Source: Agapetus fuscipes (taxonomy: Eukaryota > Arthropoda > Insecta > Trichoptera > Glossosomatidae). Taken from it: 64,000 nt of DNA. The position numbers were made by a program, and so were the translations under genes. How positions within the stretch are numbered: position 1 is the first letter of the stretch; every line of letters starts with the position of its first letter. The notes under the pieces are model-generated. The model saw only the letters and a program-made list of their open reading frames with translations. It searched no databases and was not told where the DNA came from. Below, piece after piece: positions 29,283 through 38,520 of the stretch. Location of the stretch: NCBI GenBank assembly GCA_951799405.1, contig OX637345.1:14818001-14882000 (forward strand), in the 5' to 3' direction.

Positions 29283-29577
29283 CTTCCTTGACTTATAGGT
29301 TGGTATGAGGCTGACCACCCATACAGCAAAAAATGGTTCACTTTGTTAATGTCACCCCTTTTTCAAGAAAGGTCGGCAAGAGTTGCAGCCCCCGGCTTAT
29401 GTTTATTTGAGATTGGGTTTTTATATTGTAGGTTCACATGCGGCATGTGTAAGCGCGAAATTATGCGTGTCTGCTTGTGGGAATGCATTTAAATGCATTT
29501 ATGCACATAAAATGCATATTAATATGAATCTCAAATGATACATATATTTGCAACTTAGATTTAGATTTAGAACCCAA
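29283..29577 (+). repeat. CTTG repeat, full length
   Basis: TTCCTTGACTTATAGGTTGG to TTAGATTTAGATTTAG, with a local duplication of AAATGCAT near 29488-29518. Confidence 0.92.
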
Positions 29578-29884
29578 CAGGAAAATATTTTATTCTATTA
29601 ATCATCTACCCACTTGAGTCTTTTGAATCAAAATAAAACAAAACTACATAAAAAGAAAAAAGATATCCCGAGGTATTTGGGATCTTCCAAGTAATGTGCT
29701 CTTGTCCCGGATAGATAATTGTTTTCTCTTTTTTTTCTGCTTCGCGAAAAGAAGAGATAAAATGGGAGAGATTGCCCGGACGTGAAATAAAATAACGTTA
29801 TTTTATACGAGAGCCTCAATTCCCAGACTGTACCCCTAGTGTACTCATCACTCTGATGTAGGAGACACAGTGCCGGGTTCATAA
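29578..29884. other. No recognised feature
   Basis: No family match. Confidence 0.35.
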
Positions 29885-30245
29885 ACGCAAAAAAAGAAGA
29901 ACGCAACTGAGCTACAAATGCAGTGTTACTTCTCGCCTGCGTTATTCCCGAAGGGGTCGAAGGGTTCCTTGACTTATAGGTTGGTATGCGGCTGACCACC
30001 CATACACTGTTACAGGGAAGGACGGCAAGAGTTGCAGGGTGTATGTCCATTTGAGATTTGGTTTTTATGTTGTAGGTCCACATGAGGCATGTGCAAGCGC
30101 GAACTTGATCGTGTCTGGTTGTGAGAATGCATGTAATGTGAATCTCATATGTAACATATCTTTGCAATTTAGATTAGATTAGATTAGCCGCATGTGGCAA
30201 TTCTGGACCTATTTATTTTTATGGAAAAGGGGGCCGGCCTTACAC
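29885..30245 (-). mobile_element. SINE-A split by a CTTG repeat
   Basis: Inverted SINE-A end (AACGCAACTGAGCTACAAAT to CCCGAAGGGGTCGAAGG) at 29885-29958. The CTTG repeat at 29960-30187 follows, then SINE-A resumes: CCGCATGTGGCAATTCTGG and GGGGGCCGGCCTTACAC. Confidence 0.8.
29960..30187 (+). repeat. CTTG repeat
   Basis: TTCCTTGACTTATAGGTTGG; the segment with TGGTTCACTTTGCC is deleted. It ends TTTAGATTAGATTAGATTAG. Confidence 0.9.
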
Positions 30246-30256
30246 TACCAACAATA

Positions 30257-30373
30257 GTGTACGACGATACCAGTTGAAAGCACCGGTTCTCATCAGATCA
30301 CCGAAGTTAAGCAACATTGGGCGCGGATGCTACTTGGATGAGTGACCGCTCAGGTACACCGCGTGTCGTTTGC
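30257..30373 (+). rRNA. 5S rRNA-derived module (retroposed)
   Basis: About 117 bp, the size of a 5S gene, with ACCGGTTCTCATCAGATCAC, GAAGTTAAGCAACATTGGGC, CTTGGATGAGTGACCGCTC and CACCGCGTGTCG. These correspond to conserved 5S blocks, including the internal A- and C-box control region. It sits at the 5' end of a SINE rather than in a 5S cluster, so it is a retroposed promoter module, not a functional rRNA gene. Confidence 0.85.
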
Positions 30374-30690
30374 ATTTCTTGGACCGGTCCGTAGTCCAGT
30401 GGCAACACTTTGGACTCGTAAATGGAAGGTTGTGGATTCGGATCCCGGCAAAGCAAGAAAGAATTTATATTTTCAAATATGCTCTTCGCTGGGTTGAAAA
30501 AAATCCTACAACTTTTACCAAAGACCGGTCACTAAAAAGGTCCATCCAGGGTCTTGCTTGAGTATTGGCACTTTGTAGCGACGACCAAGCTCGCACATCT
30601 CTGCGGCACTACAACAAGTGTCATAGACCCCTAGAGTCTCTAAAATCTAGGGAGTCTTCCGCACAGGATTTCTTAAAAAAAAACGTCGCT
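30257..30690 (+). mobile_element. SINE-B with nearly complete 5S module and tail 1
   Basis: Starts with the 5S-like segment (30257-30373), a short linker, then the tRNA-like head GGACCGGTCCGTAGTCCAGT and B-box region GTGGATTCGGATCCCGG. The SINE-B body follows, then tail 1 ending AGTCTTCCGCACAGGATTTC and TTAAAAAAAAA. Confidence 0.92.
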
Positions 30691-30699
30691 ACTAAACGC

Positions 30700-30795
30700 C
30701 AATTCTCACGCAAGACCCAATTGCTGTAAGGCTGAATGGACCTTTTGAATATCGGTCTTTGGTAAAGGTTTCGAATTTTCCAACTCGAGAACATT
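30700..30795 (-). mobile_element. SINE-B middle fragment
   Basis: Inverted: CGCCAATTCTCACGCAAGAC, CAATTGCTGTAAGGCTGAAT and GGTCTTTGGTAAAGGTTTC. It faces the previous copy tail to tail. Confidence 0.78.
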
Positions 30796-31138
30796 TTAAG
30801 ATACGACTGGGTTTCAGAAAAAATATTTAAAAAATATTTATTCCTTGTGAAATAAAAAATAAAATAGGGCCCTTAAAACTTAATTTAAGTGAACAAGACC
30901 TTTCTCACTTGAACCCGGCATTGGTTTCACGTGGTTTATTGCAAAGAAAACCAAGACGAAACAAAGAGAATACAGTCCCTCCTCTAACTACAAAAATAAT
31001 CCACCGCTACTTTGTAAGCCTTGAGTGTGCCATAATAGTCCCTACAATTGCAGCTTCATTCATTTCAACCACATTTTTCTAAAAAACAAACGAAATTGTG
31101 TACCCATATAAAAATACATCTTTTGATCAGATTCAAAA
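30796..31138. other. No recognised feature
   Basis: No family match; no exon-like frame. Confidence 0.35.
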
Positions 31139-31185
31139 TAGTTTAGTGGTTAACGCTTCGGACTCGAAAATGGAAGCTCGAGTGT
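31139..31185 (+). mobile_element. SINE-B head fragment
   Basis: TAGTTTAGTGGTTAACGCTTC and GGACTCGAAAATGGAAG resemble the A-box half of the SINE-B head. Confidence 0.5.
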
Positions 31186-31379
31186 ATGGTCTGGTGTATG
31201 CTAGAATAGTCTTTAGTCACCTATAAATACGGATTGCATTGCTTTGAAGAAGATGAGTGCCCGATTAGTAGCCGAGCCGTTTTAAGCGAAAAGTACAAAG
31301 AATGTGAGCAAATTTCTAAAATAAATTGAATCGAATTTTTATTAAATTGATCCCAAGAAAATCATTGCAATATATATGG

Positions 31380-31628
31380 CTCCTTGACTGATAGGTTGGT
31401 ATGAGGCTGACAGATCGGTTCACTTTTGCCAATGCCACCCCGATTTCAGGGAAAAGCGGCAAGAGTTGCAAGGCTTATGTTCATTTGAGATTAGGTTTTT
31501 ATATTGTAGGTCCACATGCGGCATGTGTTAGCGCGAAATTATACATATCTGCTTGTGGGAATGCATTTAATTTAAATCTTAAATGATATATATCTTTGCA
31601 GCTTAGATTAGATTAGATTAGATTAGAA
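31380..31628 (+). repeat. CTTG repeat, full length
   Basis: TCCTTGACTGATAGGTTGGT to (TTAGA)n. Internal deletion near the CCACCC motif. Confidence 0.92.
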
Positions 31629-31649
31629 CCACACTTAATTTAGATTTTT

Positions 31650-31805
31650 GTCTGATTGGAGCTTGAAAAGCGGCAGGAGTTACAAGGTTTATGCTCCTGT
31701 GAGGTTTTGTTTATTTGTATGTACGCATGCAGAATGTGTAGGCGCGAACCTACATGTGCCTGTCTGTGGGCATGCATTTAATATGAGCCTTAATTGTTAA
31801 CATAC
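31650..31805 (+). repeat. CTTG repeat, diverged 3' half
   Basis: AAAGCGGCAGGAGTTACAAG to GGCATGCATTTAATATGAGC. Confidence 0.72.
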
Positions 31806-32429
31806 GAATAGATGGTTTGATGGTCTATGAAAGGTTATCCGATAATAGTGTTTATCCAAATTTATAATTTTGCTTGAAGATTTTCAGATAAGAAAACACT
31901 GGGCTTTTCAAAGGCATAAATTGATTCGTGCCGGTGTTTTGGTACTGGAAAAGTATGTGAATTAATATCGCATTAGTGAGAGGGAAAAAAAACAGCTGGG
32001 GTGAAGAAAAAATGTGTACAATTACAGTGGTAGAATGAAGAAACATTGGGGGCATATAAATTCTCAATTTTTGTTCACAGGCATGGTTTTGTAGAGCCTT
32101 GTTAGCATGGTGTTTTAAAACAGTCCAATGAATTGGCTGTCAGTGTTGTTAGTTATTTATTTTATTGCAGAATTAATGATCATGGCACATTTTAACTGTA
32201 GGGAAAAATGTGATGCCATTCGGCCAGGCTACGGCTAGTTATACAGGAAAAAGTATGCAAGTAGTTAGAACTGTGCCCGGTGTATAAATTCTGCAACTCT
32301 GTTTCAAATCATACGGTAGAGTCATGGCTACAACATCTGATGTTTTAAAATTGAATCAAATCTTCTTGCTTCGAAACAGATTGCTCTACCAACAGAGTTC
32401 TCGACATGTCTTTATGCAACTTCTTCTAC
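31806..32429. other. No recognised feature
   Basis: About 620 bp with no repeat match. Confidence 0.35.
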
Positions 32430-32960
32430 TCTTTTTAAAGAACTTGGTGCGGGAGACTCCCCAACTCTTAAAAAGGCTTGGGGGTCCATGTCACCCTGGA
32501 AGGATGCCGTAGAGGTGTTGCTTGAATTGTTGCTTCTATCGTGAGGCGCTGCAAGAAAGTGGCGATTGATGTTGGTTTTGTATAAAACCGGATTGAATTG
32601 GTAAGGAAATACAGATGTAGATCATTCCATAAACAGGCAGTTGGGCAAAAAAATGAGTGAACGCCAATGCAAAGGGATGAATGAAAGTCGTACTACGAGT
32701 TTCCCTTTCTGAAGTCCGAGCAGGAGGGATTAATGAATGGAACTCATTAGAACAAGCTCCGTGGTAATATTGATAAAAAAGACTGAGCATTCCATCTTGT
32801 CTTCTGTGCCGGATCAGATCGGATGTAAGACATGGATCATTGATCAACCTCACTGCCCTCCTTCGCGCAGAATCTTGTTCCTCATTGCTGAGGGTTGTTA
32901 TCCTTGTTGGAGCAGCCACTCTCAACCAGTTTCACTTGATTGGTGGCATCCATCTGTATG
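32430..32960 (-). pseudogene. LINE-e (Jockey-like) RT C-terminus and 3' UTR
   Basis: On the minus strand an open stretch reads 'SARRRAVRLINDPCLTSDLI', 'HRRQDGMLSLFYQYYHGACS' and 'FHSLIPPARTSERETRSTTF'. This is the post-RT segment typical of Jockey-group and related insect elements. After the stop (about 32536) comes AACACCTCTACGGC, then GTGACATGGACCCCCAAG, then GGGGAGTCTCCCGCACC, and finally TTCTTTAAAAAG. That downstream stretch aligns with SINE-B tail 1. Confidence 0.85.
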
Positions 32961-33496
32961 AAACACGCAGCTATAATTTTACAAGCAACACTGACCAAAT
33001 CACTGGCAGATATTTTTACCACGCGCACTAACCGTCAAAATATTTCACATGATTGTTTGTGAATAATTTATCGGACCGGCAAAGGTTCAAACAGAATTCA
33101 CGACTCGCATTTAGTACCTGAACAAAATTACAGGGTTAATTAGGTTTAACGCGAGGTGGGGGTGGATGAGTTAACCTCACCCTCCGAGCAGCTGAAAGCA
33201 AGGGATAAAAATATTTCGTGAAATTAAAAATGTGCACCCTGTACCTACCACCATCGAATACAAGGGTAGAAACATTGTTAAAATTTCATAAGAAACCTCT
33301 AGGGACTAACACTGATGAATATTAAATTAAAAATTGTTTAAAGTGGTTGTTATGCTTTTATTTTTTACTTAGAAGTAGGAAAAAGGGATGGTTCTGGAGG
33401 GATCACTAAAACCACATGAGTGAAATTAAGATGACTTGGATTTGTGTACGCGAAACACCAGATGCCCAGCGCTTAAAGGTGTAAGAACAGCTGGTC
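32961..33496. other. No recognised feature
   Basis: Includes a short GC-richer segment near 33150-33180; no match. Confidence 0.35.
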
Positions 33497-33792
33497 TTCT
33501 GCATCGCTACGTAACGTAACTAAGCTACATATGTAGTGTAACTTCTTGCCTGCCTAATCCCCAAAGAGATCGAGAGTGACTTCCTTTTAACGGGTAAGGG
33601 GGCCGGCCTCACGACAACCACTTCAGTTGAATTGGGGATTTCCATGCTCCCAAGGGGGCTGTGGCTCATTTCTTGTAAAGACTGAGTGAACCTTGCCGGT
33701 ATTGTATTTTAGGCTTGAAATAAACACCGAAACGGGAAATTATTTCTGACACCCTCGATGGGATTCGAACGAGAGCTCTTGGCATAGAATCT
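33497..33792 (-). mobile_element. SINE-A, nearly complete
   Basis: Inverted: AACGTAACTAAGCTACATAT to ACACCCTCGATGGGATTCG and GAGCTCTTGGCATAGAATC. It ends before the A box. Confidence 0.9.
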
Positions 33793-34102
33793 TAAATTTT
33801 GTTACATCCTTGCAACTTAGATAACAGAAAGAACGTAGATTCACTGCAGATCTACTCTTTAATTTCCATCTCATCTGGAGATGTGCGGGTGACAGGACTC
33901 GCATCATGCCAACTTAGTGTAAACAATTTAGAGACAGTCCTCCACAACTCGTATAAGTACCTACACTCAGAGAAGTCTATGGCAGATTGCCTCCTAGCCT
34001 GTCACTCTAAAATTAATATTTACATTTATATATTTTAGCTGCGTCTATTGAAATATACAAAGTTGGGTAAGTACTAGATAAGTACGAGATGTCAAAGTGG
34101 GT
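33793..34102. other. No recognised feature
   Basis: No match. Confidence 0.35.
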
Positions 34103-34855
34103 CCATGTTGGAACGGCATAGTGACAAAACAACACATGACATAACGACACATGACAGAATGACGCATGACAGAACGAGACATGGCAGAATGACACATGAC
34201 AGGACAGAACGACACATGACATAACGACACATGACAGAATGACACATGACAGAAGAACACATGACAGAATGACACATGACAGAACGACACATGACAGAAT
34301 GACACATGACAGAACGACACATGACAGAACGACACATGACAGAATGACACATGACAGAACGACACATGATATAATGACACATGACAGAACGACACATGAC
34401 AGAATGCCACATGACAGAACGACACATGACAGAATGACACATGACATAACGACACATGTTAGAACGACACATGACTGAACGACACATGACATAACGACAC
34501 ATGACAGAATGACACATGACATAACGACAAATGACAGAATGACACATGACAGAATGACACATGACATAACGACACATGACAGAATGACACATGACATAAC
34601 GACACATGACATAACGACACATGACAGAATGACACATGACAGAACGACACATGACAGAATGACACATGACATAACGACATATGACAGAATGACACATGAC
34701 AGAAGAACACATGACAGAATGACACATGACAGAACGACACATGACAGAATGACACATGGTAGAACGATACTTGACAGAACGACACATAACTGAACGACAC
34801 ATGACATAACGACACATGGCATAATGACACATGACAGAACGACACAAACCTCAAC
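34103..34855 (+). repeat. 15-bp-unit minisatellite, about 50 units
   Basis: Tandem ACACATGACAGAATG / ACACATGACAGAACG / ACACATGACATAACG units for about 750 bp. The 15-bp period keeps reading frames open on both strands (THDRM/THDRT-type and CHVSF-type pentapeptides). It begins with GGAACGGCATAGTGACAAAAC, matching the short version at 11123. No sign that it is a gene. Confidence 0.95.
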
Positions 34856-34892
34856 TGACATTACTTCTCATGCCGTTTGCCGATATGATATG

Positions 34893-34975
34893 TTCTGACA
34901 CCGTCGCTTCAGTGGGATTCTAACCCATGCTCTCGGCATGGAATTAAAGCACTGTAACAACGAGCTATTGGCCAA
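34893..34975 (-). mobile_element. SINE-A head
   Basis: TCTGACACCGTCGCTTCAGT, TGCTCTCGGCATGGAATTAA and GAGCTATTGGCC, inverted. Confidence 0.75.
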
Positions 34976-34988
34976 GTTTTTACCGCAT

Positions 34989-35108
34989 CACTTCTCATAG
35001 TATTACCCAAGTAACCTTTTAGGTTGTAAAAAGGTTACAAAAAGGTCCCAGAACCTTTTTAAACCTTTTTGTAACCTTTTTAAAACCTAAAAGGTTACTT
35101 GAGAAGTG
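34989..35108. mobile_element. Palindromic AGGTTAC hairpin element
   Basis: CAAGTAACCTTTTAGGTTGT pairs with AACCTAAAAGGTTACTTG, and internal AAAAAGGTTACAAAAAGGT pairs with ACCTTTTTGTAACCTTTTT. CACTTCTC/GAGAAGTG extends the pairing outward past a 12-base bulge. Confidence 0.8.
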
Positions 35109-35195
35109 AACTCATTATGAAGTATTACTGATGAAAAACTTCTTAACTAAAGGATTTTCACACTTTTGTAATGATTTCTCGAGTAAAATATGGGA

Positions 35196-35462
35196 AAAAG
35201 GCGCATTTATCAGAGAAACCTTTGCTAGCTTAATACGTCACTTGTGGCGAGTTGAACCTATGAACCTTTTTATTTTTACAGGTAAGTGGGCCAGCCTTAC
35301 GCTAACCACTTCAGTTGAAGTGGGGTTTCCCAGCTCCCGAGGGGGCTAGTACTCCTTTCTTGTGAAGGCTGAGTAAACCTTGCCGGTATTTTATCTTGGG
35401 GTTTGAAATGAACACCTAAACGGGAAATCATTTCTGACACCCTCGGTGAGATTCGGATTCGG
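35196..35462 (-). mobile_element. SINE-A, 5' and extreme 3' ends missing
   Basis: Inverted: GTCACTTGTGGCGAGTTGAACC-like start, CACTTCAGTTGAAGTGGGG, and ACACCCTCGGTGAGATTCG. Confidence 0.85.
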
Positions 35463-35465
35463 ACT

Positions 35466-35520
35466 TAATAATAATAATAGTAATAAACATTTGTATAGCG
35501 CCTTTTCGTGAGTTCTACCT
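35466..35520 (-). mobile_element. CR1/L2-like LINE 3' end
   Basis: (AAT)n followed by AAACATTTGTATAGCGCCTT and TTCGTGAG. On the minus strand this is the GGCGCTATACAAATGTTTATT end typical of CR1/L2-group elements. Confidence 0.72.
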
Positions 35521-35760
35521 TTCCGGTCGATAGCTCGGTTTGTAGAGTGCTTGCATTCTATGCCAAAGGCTCGGGTTCGAATCCCACCGATCAGAAATGA
35601 AAATGCTGGCAAGGCTTACTCCCCCTCCACAAGAAATGAGTACTATCCCCTCGTAAGCCCGGAAACTCCCTCTTCAACCTGAAGTGATTGGCGTAAGGGC
35701 GGCCCCCTTACCTGTAAAAATACATAAAATCCACTCGCCACATTCGGGGATAGTGGAACA
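35521..35760 (+). mobile_element. SINE-A, internal deletion
   Basis: TTCCGGTCGATAGCTCGGTT, GGGTTCGAATCCCACCGATC, then a jump to AATGCTGGCAAGGCTTACTC; 3' end GAACATATGAGAGAGAGCTTAG-like. Confidence 0.82.
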
Positions 35761-35792
35761 TATGAGAGAGAGCTTAGTCACGTCACGTTTAA

Positions 35793-35822
35793 GGTATCGA
35801 TATTTTAAGAAAGAATATCGAT
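35793..35822. other. Short palindrome TATCGATATT...AATATCGATT
   Basis: Imperfect inverted repeat around TTTTAAGAAAG. Confidence 0.45.
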
Positions 35823-35941
35823 TCGCGCGGTCGTGTTAAAAATAATTAACCCCACGTCTAGAATGGCGAGTAATGTGTATTTTTTGGCGGTAAAGCCTGA
35901 ATAAGTTACCTTTGCGCCTTTCATTGTCAAACAGCACGCAA

Positions 35942-36117
35942 CCAGGGCTGGAAGTCTCATGACCACGGTAATTCTAACCTACAGAATATCGGTAATATTT
36001 GTATTAAGACCTGTCAATCCAAGATGGCCGCAAGTGAACAGCTGATTAGTCTTTATACAAATATTACCTATATTCGGTAGGTGAGAAATACTGTGGGGAT
36101 GAGACTTCCAGCTCTGG
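35942..36117. mobile_element. MITE with about 65-bp arms
   Basis: 176 bp: CCAGGGCTGGAAGTCTCAT at the left and ATGAGACTTCCAGCTCTGG at the right. Inner AATATTTGTATTAAGAC pairs with GTCTTTATACAAATATT. The loop contains CAAGATGGCCGC. Confidence 0.85.
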
Positions 36118-36400
36118 CCCGATATGTTCATAGGTACACGAGCATCGATATCTTAGTACTAGATGGGCTAAGAAAGCGATCCTTTGAAAATTAGGAATTC
36201 GCTTACCATTGAGAAATAACAAAGAGAAGAGCAGAAACTAGCTTATTTTTTTTTTTTTTTAAATAGATTTGTGAAGAGGAATGCAATTCACCAACCTATT
36301 CTATCTGGCCAGAAACAGGTATTAATATCATCAATTAATAATTCATTATTGTGTATATTAATGAATTATTCATTAATAATTACCCAATAAAATCTGTTGA
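36118..36400. repeat. Unassigned, with a dispersed GGCCAGAAACA motif
   Basis: At 36262-36330, GCAATTCACCAACCTATTCT and TCTGGCCAGAAACAGG also occur near 54030-54092 and, inverted, near 61378-61432. They mark a low-copy repeat. An AT-rich palindrome lies at 36331-36380. Confidence 0.5.
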
Positions 36401-36515
36401 ACCAGGGTCAAAGTTAAAGTCAAGTGACCCAAGCGGGGATCGAACCAACGTTATTCCAAATACGCTAAAAAGATCAGCCTCTTGGCCCACTCGGCCATAA
36501 CACCGACTGTACATT
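36401..36515 (-). mobile_element. tRNA-Leu/Ser-like SINE head
   Basis: On the minus strand: GTTATGGCCGAGTGGGCCAA (A box of a long-arm tRNA), a long variable region, then GGTTCGATCCCCGCTTGGG (B box). It differs from both SINE-A and SINE-B heads. The poor acceptor pairing argues against an intact tRNA gene. Confidence 0.6.
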
Positions 36516-36542
36516 GAACATTGTACACTTCTTAATTGTACA

Positions 36543-36580
36543 TTGAAGCTTTCACGGCCGGTTTTTGTTAACATAACTTA
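36543..36580 (-). mobile_element. CCGGCCGTGAAAGC element, partial
   Basis: GAAGCTTTCACGGCCGG followed by TTTTTGTTAACATAAC matches one end of the 88-bp insert at 25231. Confidence 0.6.
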
Positions 36581-36730
36581 CGTCTTTTCAAATTGTTTTG
36601 GTGAAACATTTTTAATTGTGGAATAGAAAAATAAAACATTTGGAATTCCATTTTAGATATTTGATTAAAAAAAAAAAATTTAAAACGCTTAAATAAAAAC
36701 TTTGTTTTATTCCACTGATGAGTTATTAGA

Positions 36731-36984
36731 TTCCTTGACTTATAGGTTGGTATGAGGCTGACCACTCATACTGTAAAAAATGGTTCACTTTGCCAATGTC
36801 ACCCCTGTTTCAGGGAATGTCGGCAAGAGTTGCAGGGCTTATGTTCATTTGAGGTTTGGATTTTATTTGTAAGTACACAATCAGCATTTGTAAGCGCGAA
36901 CTACACGTGTTTGTTTGTGGGCATACATCTGAGAGCTTTGAATGAATATATCCTTGCAACCTAGATTATAGATTATAGATGAGT
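36731..36984 (+). repeat. CTTG repeat, full length
   Basis: TTCCTTGACTTATAGGTTGG to CTAGATTATAGATTATAG; (ATTATAG) subfamily. Confidence 0.93.
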
Positions 36985-37157
36985 AATTATTTTCGAAAAA
37001 ACGAAGAGTTTTTTCGTTTAAGTGTTCTAAAAATTATTTATTTATTTTGAATCAAATATTTAACTTCGTTCATTTATACATACGATACTACAGCCCACAT
37101 TCATTGTCTAAATATAGATTCACAGGAATGGAGACTAGACTTAGACTTAAACTATAG

Positions 37158-37348
37158 ATTATGGAATCTATAATTTAAGTTGCAAGGATATATTCATTTA
37201 AAGCTCTCAGATGTATGCCCACAAACTCCAAACCTCAAATGAACATAAGCCCTACAACTTTTGCCGACCTTCCCTGACACAGGGGTGACATTGGCAAAGT
37301 GAACCATTTTTTACAGTATGGGTGGTCAGCCCAACCTATAAGTCAAGG
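37158..37348 (-). repeat. CTTG repeat, internal deletion
   Basis: Inverted: ATCTATAATTTAAGTTGCAAG, deleted between GCCCACAAACTCC and AAACCTCAAATGAAC, ending CCTATAAGTCAAGG. Confidence 0.88.
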
Positions 37349-37679
37349 TATACGAATAATAAATAACATTTAAGTATAAAAAAGAACAAAACCTTAAAAA
37401 CAAAATCTATACAAAAAAAAGTCAATAATTTCCTATCCAAAAAATGTAGCAAATTAATAAACCAACATTACAAATCAACATTGCAGATTAGATTGAATCG
37501 TTGTCATAAAATGTTTTCACCTGTGAAATTCTATGTTTTCTTGCTTTCTCCGTTTTGTGTTTTGACACCCAATTATAATACATATGCCATTATGTCTTAT
37601 TGAAATAATGCCTTTTTCCATTAAAATTTGTCAATTTTATTGATCATAAGATTTATAAAAAGGGGTTGAAAAAGTAATA
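37349..37679. other. No recognised feature
   Basis: AT-rich. Confidence 0.35.
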
Positions 37680-38269
37680 TCGACAGTTAAAAGGCAGTTA
37701 GGCAGTTAGTTAAGCAACATAAACTAAATTGTTCAGGAGGGCAGTTTAAAGTTGGCGATTGCAGAAAAATGGCATAACATTTTTTATTTTTTATCGAATC
37801 TAATCTAAATGTAAGCTGCAAGGATATGTATCATTTGAGATTCATATTAAATGCATTCCCACAAGTAGACCCGCATAATTTCGCGCTCACACATGCCGCA
37901 TGGAGACCTACAATATTAAAAACCCAATTCGCAACTATTGCCGACCTTCTCTGAAACAGGGGTGACATTGGCAAAGTGAATATTTTTTAAAGTATGGGTG
38001 GTCAGCCTCATACCAACCTATAAGTCAAGGAATAAAATGAAGGCATTCCTATTAATGTGGTTTTACGATTTTTTTATGTCACAAGCGCCTTTGGGACAAA
38101 AAAGGCCAAAATCTTGTCGGTTACACTAAAATCATACTTTGAAAATGCAGTTGTTTGCTTGGGCATAAACAACACCAAAATCATCGTTGAGCTATGGGAG
38201 TTAGCGCATTAGAAAGAGCGGAAAATTTTAAGTAGGATTGCATTAATAACTCATTTTTGACCAAAATGA
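37680..38269. mobile_element. MITE-C, second copy, split by a CTTG repeat
   Basis: Starts TCGACAGTTAAAAGGCAG after TA and matches 27661-28053. The CTTG repeat 37797-38032 interrupts it. It ends near AACTCATTTTTGACCAAAATG, lacking the right TIR. Confidence 0.85.
37797..38032 (-). repeat. CTTG repeat inserted in MITE-C
   Basis: AATCTAATCTAAATGTAAGC to CCTATAAGTCAAGGAA. Comparison with uninterrupted MITE-C confirms both ends of the CTTG repeat. Confidence 0.92.
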
Positions 38270-38282
38270 TAAGATGAAAAGA

Positions 38283-38520
38283 TATCTTGTTTCGGTGTTT
38301 ATTTCAAACCAAAAATAAAAACCAGCAAGGTTACCTTAGCCTTCACAGAAAAAATGATTACCAGCCCCCTTGAGAGCTGGGAAACCCCCACTTCAACTGA
38401 AGTGGTTGGCGTAAGGCTGGCTCCCTTATCTGTAAAAACAAATAGGTTCAACTCGCCACATTCAACCCCTCCGGGGAGAACGCGGTATGAAGTAAGACTA
38501 TATGCGTAGCTTTGTTGCGT
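38283..38520 (+). mobile_element. SINE-A, headless
   Basis: TTTCGGTGTTTATTTCAAAC to GACTATATGCGTAGCTTTGT; the tRNA head is absent. Confidence 0.88.

Noticed and set aside
29628..30167. 179-codon minus-strand ORF
   Set aside because: It spans the antisense of a CTTG repeat and a SINE-A piece with no protein-like motif.
30257..30373. Functional 5S rRNA gene
   Set aside because: It is a lone copy fused to a tRNA-like SINE head and body, with sequence changes; a second truncated copy has the same fusion. It is a retroposon module.
34013..34861. Long open frames of up to 282 codons on both strands
   Set aside because: They run through the 15-bp minisatellite, whose length is a multiple of three. 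The peptides are simple pentamer repeats, with no sign of a gene.
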